Assembly (NCBI GenBank): GCA_023052935.1
Contig: CM041292.1
Span: 174,690,400-174,754,399 of the forward strand
Reading direction: 5' to 3'
Origin: Piezodorus guildinii
Lineage: Eukaryota; Arthropoda; Insecta; Hemiptera; Pentatomidae
Length of the DNA: 64,000 nucleotides
The notes under the pieces are model-generated. The model did no database searches and had not been told where the DNA came from. It saw only the letters and a list, made by a program, of their open reading frames with translations. This document shows, piece after piece, positions 11,766-20,655 of this stretch. The position numbers and the translations under genes are program-made. The number at the start of each line of letters is the position of its first letter. Position 1 is the stretch's first letter.

Positions 11766-12121
11766 TGTGTGCTTGTGCGCGCGCATGCGAGTGTGTGTGT
11801 ATAAGTAAAAATTTTCACGTGTAAATATTTCAAAATATTAATATCTGATATTTTCTGCTTTTGAACGAGTTAAAATTAAAAAAAATCGAACGAGCGGGAA
11901 ACAAAATTGAAGAAATAACGAACAGAAAAATATTTGTAGAAAAAGTCATGAAGGGTTGTTTCCAAGTCGCACAGAAGAAAGTTAGAACGGGAACCAAGTG
12001 GACGGGAGATCGAAAACAGCGGTTTTATGAACAGATGAGGCTTCTTGGGAAAGAAGAATTAAGAAATTGAAATCTGCTTCAAATTAGCCAACCATCGTGA
12101 TCTCCAAATGGTATAATCGAA

Positions 12122-12400
12122 TCTATACTAATATTATAAAGCTGAAGAGTTTGTTTGTTTGTTTATAAGGCTATAGGCGATATAACATCACGCTGCGACC
12201 AATAGGAGTGAAGAATCAGTGGAAAATCTAGGAAAAATTAGGGGGAAAAAAACCTCGCATCCCAATGATTCCAAATGATTTACTTTTTATTTTTAAAATT
12301 AATTCAATTTTCCCATAATTTTTCTTTTGCTGTAACAATTAATAAATCACAGGGCCAAACATTTAAACACGTAGGAATTTATTTACGCCAAGATCGGGTT
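12122..12400 (+). mobile_element. Helitron 5' terminus and helicase fragment
   Basis: 12122 starts TCTATACTAATATTATAAAG followed by CTGAAGAGTTTG(TTTG)n after an A, which fits the 5'-TC end of Helitrons inserted between A and T. The block ATCACGCTGCGACCAATAGG agrees with insect Helitron 5' ends as I remember them. At 12323-12394 one frame reads SFAVTINKSQGQTFKHVGIY, a late motif of the PIF1-like helicase of RepHel. So the left end and the far end of the helicase are joined by a large deletion. No 3' CTRR end or hairpin was found; the sequence passes into an RT relic. Confidence 0.6.
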
Positions 12401-12514
12401 GCGGAGAAAATCAGTATGTTCTTCTGCCATATGAAAATAAAACTAAAAATGCCATTTACGCGAAAGTTCTTTCAAATATATTCTTTTAAAAACTTCTTAA
12501 TAGCGATCATAATA

Positions 12515-12870
12515 ACAGAAATTGACGCAGACGAAATCGCTTTAGAATATGTCAAAGAAAAGGTGACGTGTACCGAGAAAGGATTAAATCTGGTTGATAA
12601 AATTCCGGTTCTGGGAAACGCTGATGATTTGGTACTGTTAGGGGAAGACACGGAAACTAATAAAATAAAAACCGGTAAAAAAAATAGGACTCCAAATAAA
12701 TACCGATAAGAAAAAATATATGATTAGTAGCAGAGACGGTGGCGATCTTAATGATATTGATATATCAGGGCATACTTTTGAACACGTAGAGAAATTTAAG
12801 TATTTAGGTTTAATGATAACGAGAAAAACTAAGTCCAGGAGAAAATAAAGTCCCGGTTATAGGCGGGAAA
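12515..12870 (+). pseudogene. Non-LTR reverse transcriptase relic, left part
   Basis: The frame reads TEKGLNLVDKI, then GNADDLVLLGE (the xxDD catalytic box; F/YADD in live copies, here NADD), and after one frame change ISGHTFEHVEKFKYLGLMIT, the 'thumb-start' motif of LINE RTs. It stops at the target site of the Jockey element (12871-12884) and resumes at 17324 on the other side. Same RT family as the relics at 23.2 and 34.9 kb, judged by shared tail motifs. Upstream RT domains are absent: the relic abuts the Helitron fragment. Confidence 0.75.
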
Positions 12871-13034
12871 TGCGTGTTATTATTATTGTTAATAATAATG
12901 ATTTTATTTGCACCTGTAAAATGTTTACAATAAGCAAATGGGATTTTATAAACAAGGAGACATGGCATGGTTAGGCATGAGGGAGACAGCACCCAGTGGT
13001 GCATCCTCCTGACATTCAAACAGGATCTATTATT

Positions 13035-15733
13035 TTAGGCTAGGAGGTCCCTCATCCAACTCCTTTTCAGTCTACGCCGAGTTATGTCAGGGATGTCAGT
13101 TGTAGCCATATTTTGAACAAATTGGTTAGTGTGTCCATGTAGTTTGTCGTAAAATCTTTTGTACGACATTCGAATGTGGTTTGTTGCAGTCGGAATGCGT
13201 AAGTCGGTATGAAGAGTATCGTTTGAAACATAAGGTGGTGAGTTCGTTGTCAGTCTTAAAAATTTGGATTGAAAGGTTTGTATTTTTTGAATGTGTGTCT
13301 TTTTAGCAGGTCCGTAAATTTGGCATGCGTAAGTCCATATAGGTTTCAATAAATAAGTATATACGTTAAGCTTCTGTCTTATGCGTAATTTAGAGTGTTT
13401 ATGTAGTATCGAATATAATAATCTGAGTCGAAAGTTTAAAGTTTTGCGTTTCGTTTTGACGTGTGGGCCCCATGTCAATCTTTTGTCAAAAATTAGTCCC
13501 AAGTACGTTACTGTATTTGTTTGTGGTATCTGGTGGTTGTCTATATAAACTGGAGGGCAGGTTCCGTGTCTTAAAGTAAATGTAACATGTTGTGACTTGT
13601 CATGGTTAATTTTTAATTTCCATTTCTTACACCAGTTTTGTACATTGTCCAAGTGGTGTTGTAATGTCATACTGGTCTGTATTGGGTCTGTGTTTCTCGT
13701 AATAATAGCAGTGTCGTCGGCATATGTCGCAGTTAGGATGTTTTGGTCTGTTGGTAAGTCATAAGTGTATATAAGGTAGAGAAGTGGGGCCAGGATAGAA
13801 CCTTGGGGAACACCTGCACAGATTGGTTTTATTGATGAGGTCTCTGAACCCTGTCGGACAGAGAAGAAACGGTCATGAAGAAAGGACTGTAAAACTAAAT
13901 AATATGTGCAAGGAAGAATAGGTTTCAGTTTAAAAAGAAGACCCTGGTGCCACACCCTATCAAAAGCCTGAGTAACATCCAAAAAAGCCCCAGATGCGTA
14001 TTGTTTTAGTTCTAGAGCAGTAGAAATAAAGTCAGTAACTCTGTGTAGCTGTTGCGTTGTGGAATGAGAAGATCGAAATCCAAATTGGTGATCTGGTAGT
14101 ATGTCTTGGTCTGTCAGTATGTTAATAATGCGTTCGTGCAAGAGTTTTTCAAATATTTTAGAACATACCGGAAGAAGGCTAATAGGTCTATAAGAGTCAG
14201 GTCTATGTTTGTCTTTGTTAGGTTTGTGTACCATTGAAATTGTAGAATATTTCCATTGAATAGGGAATTTAGTTGTCCTAAGTATAGCGTTGTACAGTGT
14301 TGTAAGAAAGACTAAAGCTTTTCTGGGGATTTTTCTAAGTACCTCAGCAGTGATAAGGTCATCACCAGGAGTCTTTCTTTTTGGCATTTTCATAATCTGT
14401 CTAGATACTTCGGAAGGAGTAAAGGATTTTGGCGGAAGAGACATAGGAAGAGGGGAGTCTAAGAATTTCTGCACATAATTTTCGTGGTGTATGTCTGTTA
14501 AGTCTATGTGAGGATGAAAAACAGTTGAAAGGTGGTCAGAAAAAAGTGCGGATTTCTCTCTGTCCGACACAGCCCAGGAACCATCGTCTTTTCTCAATGG
14601 GACAGATACTTCGTGATGCTTTAGAAGTCGCTTAGTATGTCGCCAAAGGCTGTTATCATCCGTCGTCAAGTTTTCCAGATAGATGTCAAAATTAGTTTGT
14701 TTAAATTTCCGTATTTCTCTTTTTAGTTCGTTGTTAAGTTTATTAAAAAGTCGTCTGTCAGAAGGAAGTCTGTTGGTCTGCCATAGTTTTCTTGTCCGTC
14801 TTTTGGCTCTGATTAGGTCTCTGATATATTGAGGGTAGGACGGCGAGCTTACTGTTTGCCTTATTTTTGTCTCTTGTGAGGACCAAGCAGCTTCTTGAAT
14901 AGTTGTCGTGAAGAGTTCAACCGCTTCTTCCAAGTCCTTTTCGGTTTTTAATGCTTTAGGAACGGTCAGCTGGGCATTAATTCGTTCAGAAAAAAGGTCC
15001 CCATTGATGATGCCATATGTAAGCGATGGTTTTTTTTCCACAAAGGATTTTTCTACCCCCAACATCAAGTTCACCGGTAAATGATCAGAGCCAAGGTCTG
15101 TTTCAGTTGTAATTGTAATAGGTAGAGACAAGTCTTTGGCTATAAAAAAGTCCAGTACATCAGGTTTTTTGTATTGAGAATTCGGTAAGTAAGTTGGTCT
15201 GTCGGGGGCAAATACCGTTAATGATAGCTGGGTAACAGCAGACTTGAGTCTCCTGCCCCTCGGTGTGCATAATCGTGAACCCAGTATTGGTGTTTCGCGT
15301 TGAAGTCGCCTCCTGCAAGGAATGTTCTACCAGATGATTTAAATAGTTTAATAAACATTTGTTCAGTAATGCTGTATTTAGGGGGACAGTAAATGGAAGC
15401 AAGTGTTATAGTTTTGTATTTGGTCTGTATTTGTGTTCCTGTTATTTGTATCTGAGCCGTCGAGTCTACGTGTATAGGGTTATGTTTAAGGTTAGATTTT
15501 ATTAATATAGCTGTCCCTCCATGAGAAGTATTATCGGGGTGGTCTGTTCTGTATAAAGTATAATTTGGTATATAAAGTTTGTTACGTGATGTGAGATGTG
15601 TTTCCGTCAGAAGTACAATGTCAATACGTTTTTGATGAACATAAAGTTCCAGTTCAGTTTTATGTCGAAGTAGTCCGTTTGCGTTCCAAAGAAGGATTGA
15701 CAGGGAGCCAACAGTCAGAGAACTAATGTCCAT
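13035..15733 (-). pseudogene. LINE ORF2: AP endonuclease + reverse transcriptase, one frameshift
   Basis: Target-primed reverse transcription enzyme; about 900 codons, the usual Jockey ORF2 length. ATG at 15733 overlaps the ORF1 stop. The first 171-residue frame is the APE-type endonuclease: LLWNANGL near residue 16, the LLTETHL box near 42, HGGTAILI near 72 and AGGDFNAKHQYW near 142. At about 15260 the frame shifts by one base, within CACCGAGGGGCAGG, most simply a 1 nt deletion. The next frame continues with the end of the endonuclease (GSDHLPV) and then RT: YRPISLLPVCSKIFEKLL, HQFGFR, the AFDRVWH box, GVPQGSILAPLLY, the TYADDTAI catalytic box and YLGLIFDKRLTW, ending MRDLLA at 13035. The 15131-13035 part is 698 residues with no other stop. 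The product would be truncated after the endonuclease unless the shift is bypassed; a sequencing error is possible. Confidence 0.93.
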
Positions 15734-16979
15734 AAGTTGTAGCTAAAGCTTGAGTGAGTTGAGATATTTGGCTAATTAGGCTGTAAAGGGGCTGGATGAG
15801 GGCATTTAAATTATTTATTAAATTTGTCTGAGGAAAAGGAACAGAGCCAGCTGGGGGCACCAGCTGTTTACTGTCTTCCCTCATACCTGACCTTGCTTGT
15901 GGTTGCTGCTGAGCTTCAACGCTGGGCCGAGTTCCGAGTTGGCGGTCCATCCTTGTGGGTGCAGGAACAGGTTCTGGAGGCGCTGGTTGATGAAGGCTGT
16001 GCGGTAGTGCTGGATACTGTTCTAGGTCCGGAGGAGGTTCGACAGACACCGGCGGCGGGCGGTACCTTTGGGTTCGCTGTGCTCTCAGATTTTTGAGGGT
16101 CTGGCATCCTCTGTAGTTGGCGGGATGTGCCCCTTCACAGTTGTCACATTTCGCGGGCGTGTCTTTTGTTTTAAGGCATGCAGAGGTTTCGTGGGCTTCA
16201 CCACACCGTACACAGCGAGGCTGATGGTTACAATATGATTTGGTGTGGGCAAAGCCCTGGCACCTAAAGCACTGAGGTATTTCCCTCTTTTTGCGAGCCT
16301 CTTCCACCTTTATTCGGGTGTAATAAATATAGTTGATATCAAATATTTTTTCATTAAAAGTGTTTTTCGTGATATCAACGAAAAACATTTGTAATGGTAA
16401 TTTAGTCCTGGCCGAGATAGCATTTGTGACATTTGTCGCTTCGTAGCCGAAACTCTTCAATTCTTCTTTAATTACTGATGCTGGGGTGGAAGAATGGAGG
16501 CCCTTTATAACCACTCTCGCATTTTTATCTTCAGGCAGCTGGTAGGTATGAAAGTCGGCTTTCACTTTTTTCAAGCACCGTACTGCTGTTCTATATGATT
16601 CCGGCGTGGCTGGGTAAATTATTGTGTTTCTGGCTGTAGCTTTAATGTTAAAATAACTATTGCCTATTTCTTTTTTCAAAAACGCTATTAACGCTTCTAT
16701 GTTTTGAATACCTTTTAGAAATATAGGAGGTGGTTTTACCTTTGCATTGTCTATTTGATTTGGCGGCATGTCAGGTTCGACACTACTTGTATTTAGGAGA
16801 GGGTCATACCTGTTGCTAACTTCTACTTGATTACGTTTTTTATTGATAATTCTTGGGTCAGATGAAGGAGATGGCCTTTTTCGTCCCGTAACAAGTTCCC
16901 ATTCGTTAGTAACCTCATTGGTCGTTGACGGACCTGCCTCTTCTTGCAGCTCCATATTACCCGGTTCTTCGAGCGACAT
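15723..16979 (-). CDS. LINE ORF1, gag-like nucleic-acid-binding protein
   Basis: 418 residues from the first ATG (16979; the open frame continues upstream without an ATG). It is the RNA-binding protein that packages LINE RNA. The C-terminal half carries three zinc knuckles typical of Jockey gag: CFRCQGFAHTKSYC, CVRCGEAHETSAC and CDNCEGAHPANYRGC, at roughly residues 236-300. The N-terminal third is charged and contains a KRPSPS/KKR basic patch that could act in nuclear entry. The last ~90 residues are rich in P and Q. The segment before the knuckles (VVIKGLHSSTPASVIKEEL, about residue 155) resembles the RRM-like PRE_C2HC region of insect gags. The frame is fully open, and its stop TAG sits inside the start of ORF2. 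Confidence 0.92.
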   Translation of the reverse strand: MSLEEPGNMELQEEAGPSTTNEVTNEWELVTGRKRPSPSSDPRIINKKRNQVEVSNRYDPLLNTSSVEPDMPPNQIDNAKVKPPPIFLKGIQNIEALIAFLKKEIGNSYFNIKATARNTIIYPATPESYRTAVRCLKKVKADFHTYQLPEDKNARVVIKGLHSSTPASVIKEELKSFGYEATNVTNAISARTKLPLQMFFVDITKNTFNEKIFDINYIYYTRIKVEEARKKREIPQCFRCQGFAHTKSYCNHQPRCVRCGEAHETSACLKTKDTPAKCDNCEGAHPANYRGCQTLKNLRAQRTQRYRPPPVSVEPPPDLEQYPALPHSLHQPAPPEPVPAPTRMDRQLGTRPSVEAQQQPQARSGMREDSKQLVPPAGSVPFPQTNLINNLNALIQPLYSLISQISQLTQALATTYGH

Positions 16980-17309
16980 AGCCCCACACTTCTTCTGCTT
17001 ACGGTTTTTCAAGTTTAATCGCTCACTAAAGTCTTTTTTTTTAAAGGTTTTAAACTTGAAAAATAAAAGTAACAAAAACAAAAAAAAAACAACTAACCTT
17101 TATGGTTCACATGTTTTTCACATCAGAAATAATTAAAAACCAAAAAGTTCTTCTTCTCTTCACACTAAATAAAACTAATAACGTCACAGGTCCTTTTTGT
17201 TAAAAAAATCACAACTTAAAACGTAGTAAAATTAACAGATAAATCATATTATAAGCGGAGACGCTTAGAGCACGGTCTAATCACTTTGCAATCCAAAGAG
17301 GAACCTATC
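16980..17309 (-). promoter_or_regulatory. Presumed internal promoter / 5' UTR of the LINE
   Basis: The 330 bp between the upstream target duplication and the ORF1 ATG has no ORF. Jockey-type LINEs carry an internal, TATA-less Pol II promoter here; no specific initiator or downstream element is identified by eye. Confidence 0.45.
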
Positions 17310-17323
17310 TGCGTGTTATTATT

Positions 17324-17525
17324 CAGTTGCGAAATTAATTAGCTCGCGGCTTCTGTCTAAAAACTTAAAGGTTGGAATTTATAAAATTATTATTCTTCCG
17401 ACGGTCCTTAACGGATGTGAAACGTGGCCTCTTACTTTAAAGGACGAACAACGGCTAAAATTTTCGAAAATTTTGCTACAGGCAAAATTACCGAAGAGAG
17501 ATGAGGCCACTAGGGAGTAAAGAAG
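17324..17525 (+). pseudogene. Non-LTR reverse transcriptase relic, right part
   Basis: Continuation of the 12515-12870 relic across the Jockey insertion: one frame gives AKLISSRLLSKNLK, then KIIILPTVLNGCETWPLTLK DEQRLK, the region that follows the RT domain in many insect LINEs (I-LP-LYG-E-W-L---).  Later codons are damaged. Joining the two sides restores a continuous reading order, so the relic pre-dates the Jockey element. Confidence 0.75.
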
Positions 17526-18896
17526 GTTGCAGAAACTATGTTTATATCAGTCTATATTATTAAATAAGTCATGTTTTATTTCAAGAGTCATTTTTATCTT
17601 TAATCGTTATTACCTTGAAGCATATACATTTATAAATTTAAATAAATTATAACAATTATTATTTCTTTTGAATTGTTCGAGTATAATAATCAGAACTATT
17701 ATTTTAATCATATTTAGGAGTTTTATTAGCTGTATGTCTATGTTTATAAAATATATCAATCAATTTTCAGGTCATCGCAGTATCTAAAAAATGACTATGG
17801 TTGTGAAGCTAAAATTTTTCCTGGAGGTTCGTCTTAGTGTCTAGATGTGCAATAAGGCTGGGTTTGAAAATCTTCGACTTACAAGTGGTTGAAATTGTAA
17901 ATTTGACAGGAAGAAGTCTAGATCGGGCTTTAAATAATAACAAAGAGTAGCTGATAGTTGATATTTATTATAGCTACTCTTATCATAAACGCACATAAAT
18001 TAATACGAAATGCAATATTCGCTAGCAAAGTTGCGGTTCACAGCTAGTAAATAATAATAATAAGAAAATCTAGTTACACTCAGTTGCTGACTATCCACTA
18101 ATCTTTATCAAAATGCGATTAGAGACCTAAATTGTTATCAGCAAATATTTGTGTTTCCGTATTCAATAGTACCGATAGGGGTCACCGATCTCGTGTTATT
18201 ATAGTTATCTTAAAACTTGTCATCTTAAAACAATAATAATGGCGGAGGATCTATGCTACTCAATTAAATTATAATAATTATATCGATGCAATCTTTTCAA
18301 AATATATTAATTCTCTGATATCGGAAACGATTCCGATAACTGATTTCTCTGCCGATTACCTGCCTGGTTTCTGCTGGCCCCTTAATCTAATTAGTAAAAT
18401 TAGTAAAACCACAAAACTGTATGAACTTAAACCTGCCACAATTTTTCATTTTCTAGTATGTTTGACTACACCAAGAATTATAGAATCAATTTTTACTATA
18501 ATAATTTTATTTTGTCAATCCAATATTACCACCATCTATAAGCTACCACTGAACTAAACAGGTAATTTGTTTCCATACGTCGTTCATCTTTTAGATGGCC
18601 GCTAACAAACTGAAAAAAAAAAAAATAAAGTTTTTTTCTTGCTCTTCATATTGCAAGATGTTTTGCCGACAGATGAGCACTCTTTTGTGGCCTTCGACCA
18701 TCTTCTAAAAGAAGTAATAAAAAGAGCTTTCCATAATAACCATAATGGCTCTTCTATCAAAAAGCCCTTACACGTACTTTTTTTTTTTTTTCCAAACTCC
18801 GTTCTTTTATTATGAGAGAATTAAAAAGTTTGTTGAACTTTGAACGAATTGTAGATAAACTGGAGTAACATATTTAAATTATGATAATATTGATTA

Positions 18897-18935
<39 letters not shown>

Positions 18936-19477
18936 TATTAACCTGTTTTTTTGTGAATGGATAACTAAATTCAATATAGTACTACTCTGAAGTACATTTA
19001 GCTGGGCTTTGAAATCTTACACACATACGGTTTCATAATTTAGTCATTGGAAATATTGTATTAGCATATAAATCGACAATTGTCAATGTTGGTCCAAGAC
19101 GTGAAAACCAAAATAAAGAAATGGATGTTTCGAGGGAGGATCGGTTCGTCAATTCATATCTGACTCGTATGTGATGTAGAGAAAAAAAATTGATTTCTTG
19201 TCTTGTTCAATAGTTACTACATATTTTCCCAACTATCCCTGAGTTTCAAGTGATGAAATGGAATTAAAGTAATATAAAAAAAAGTTCTTGATAGAGAGAA
19301 ATAAAAAAATGGTTCTTCACCTGTAGGGAATACAAATTGTATAAACCTTTATTTTATGGTAAATCATAACTTTTCTACATAGGCTAAAATAATGAAAATA
19401 CCACATGCTCTGGGAATACTTTGATGGAATCTAGATACTAGATCTCATTAATACTAGATAATAGAAATACTTCGATG
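17526..19477. other. Unassigned AT-rich sequence
   Basis: No domain-bearing ORF. A (TC)n(TA)n tract lies at 18897-18936. Nothing else recognised. Confidence 0.5.
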
Positions 19478-19567
19478 CTATATGATAATTATACTTCCCC
19501 ACTATTTTATTAGAATGTACAACGTTTCTTCTGTAATGCCTTTTTCTGGTGCTAGAACCAATTTTTT

Positions 19568-19605
19568 CGCAGGGGCCATGCTAATCTTCTCTGTATCGTT
19601 CCAAT
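19568..19605 (-). pseudogene. U6 snRNA fragment (38 nt)
   Basis: On the minus strand: ATTGGAACGATACAGAGAAG followed by ATTAGCATGGCCCCTGCG, identical to the conserved central part of U6 snRNA (ACAGAGA box, AUUAGCAUGGCCCCUGCG). It lacks the 5' stem-loop and the 3' end, has no promoter in place and is not a functional gene. Confidence 0.9.
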
Positions 19606-19606
19606 A

Positions 19607-19627
19607 GGGCCATGCTAATCTTCTCTG
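19607..19627 (-). pseudogene. Second U6 snRNA fragment (21 nt)
   Basis: CAGAGAAGATTAGCATGGCC(C) on the minus strand, a repeat of the core of the adjacent fragment one base away and in the same orientation. The pair reads as two short U6 cDNA pieces joined head to tail. Confidence 0.85.
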
Positions 19628-19679
19628 TTTAAGGTTTTTGTTTCGATTTGTTTTGTTTTTTATTTATTATTATTATTTT

Positions 19680-19723
<44 letters not shown>

Positions 19724-20144
19724 TTTATTTATGTTCTATTTTATGTAATTTGACCATTATTATTATTTTCTGTATATATAGTATGAATGTGGTCTCTTAT
19801 CAATATTATTATTGTTCATTTTGTAACAAATTGTAATATATCTCAATAAAAAAAAAAAGAACCAATTTTTATTTGCAAGTACAAAAATGATTTCGTTAAT
19901 AATCCTTTATAACCAATCTCACAATATATAACATTTAATAAATTACATAACAACAAAAATTGTAAAATAAATCATAAAATCATGATGTGTGATAAGATTA
20001 TTGGTAAATTATTTTAAAAATAAATAAACAAAATTAACATAAAATACAAAAGAATAAAACAATTAAATAAAAACCGAGCAAACAGTATTTTCATCAACCA
20101 TATTTGTATTCATATAATCATATTCATTACTATTATTTGTACCA

Positions 20145-20535
20145 CCGGCAGGGCCTGTTAAGAGACTAGGTCTGGAAGTTGATCAAGCCAAAACCAAATA
20201 CATGGTGACGGAGGAAACCTGGACTTGGAGGGGACTTTCAAACCTGAAGATTTACGACGTATTAAACGAGCTGGATGTAGTTCAGGTCATCAAACTGGGC
20301 CGATTACGATGGGCAGGGCATGTGGCACAAATGAGTGAAGAGGAACTGCCCAGGAAACACCACTGAGACCGTTATTTGTTCTACGGGACATGAAGAAGAG
20401 GAAGACCGACCGAGATGTAGATGGGAAGACGATGTTTCTGCCTTACGCTCGGAATATCCTGAGGGTGCACTGATGGCAGCTGCACAAAACCATGACTGGC
20501 AGAAGTTCCCGGCTACGGGTTGTGCCTAGTTATGA
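20145..20535 (+). pseudogene. Non-LTR RT tail relic with internal deletion
   Basis: One frame gives RLGLEVDQAKTKYMVTEE (the GL-VN--KTKYM motif after the catalytic box), then jumps directly to LKIYDVLNELDVVQVIKLGR LRWAGHVAQM and, after a frameshift, RPRCRWEDDV, the C-terminal LRWAGHV / RGRP-RWEDD signature of insect LINE RTs. The roughly 100 codons normally in between are missing. GC content is higher than in its surroundings. Confidence 0.75.
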
Positions 20536-20655
20536 TAATAATAATATTATTGTACTTGCAAATAAAAAAAATGTTCTTGCACCAGAAGATGATATTATAG
20601 CCGAAACGTTGTACATTATAATAAAATAGTGGTGAAGTATGATTATCTGCCTCCA

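Larger units (their letters stand above)
12885..17309 (-). mobile_element. Near-complete Jockey-clade LINE with target-site duplication
   Basis: A 4.4 kb insertion on the minus strand between two copies of TGCGTGTTATTATT (12871-12884 and 17310-17323), a 14 bp target-site duplication. The element splits an older RT relic whose reading frame resumes exactly on the far side, which independently proves the boundaries. From 5' to 3': a UTR of about 330 bp, ORF1 (gag-like), ORF2 (endonuclease plus RT), a 3' UTR of about 150 bp and an AATAAAATCATT(ATT)n tail. ORF1 and ORF2 overlap by 11 bp. Only one obvious lesion is visible, a frameshift in ORF2, so the insertion is fairly young. A diverged 3' end of the same family lies at about 38.8 kb. 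Confidence 0.93.
19567..19857 (+). mobile_element. U6/LINE-tail chimeric retro-insertion
   Basis: 291 bp flanked by AGAACCAATTTTT at 19554-19566 and 19858-19870 (13 bp target-site duplication). It begins with antisense U6 sequence, continues through a T-rich and (TA)n stretch (19684-19720) and ends with tail family T (TGTAATATATCTCAATAAAA plus A-run). This fits target-primed reverse transcription of a LINE tail, with template switching onto U6 RNA and inversion at the 5' end. Confidence 0.7.
19478..20655. mobile_element. Interrupted inverted pair with hammerhead-like remnants (locus L2)
   Basis: The left arm (19478-19566 plus 19858-19890 once the insertion is removed) and the right arm (20545-20655) are inverted copies. 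They share CCACTATTTTATTA, ATGTACAACGTTTC, TTCTGGTGC(T/A)AGAAC and TATTTGCAAGTACAA. The GAAACGTTGTAC block with the preceding CAGAAGATGA on the right arm is a decayed form of the CTGATGA-GAAAC core of L1, L4 and L5. The spacer holds an RT relic. Arms are more diverged than at L1, so this is an older copy. Confidence 0.55.

Noticed and set aside
15824..16107. Open frames on both strands inside ORF1 of the LINE
   Set aside because: Shadows of ORF1: the zinc-knuckle frame on the minus strand explains the region.
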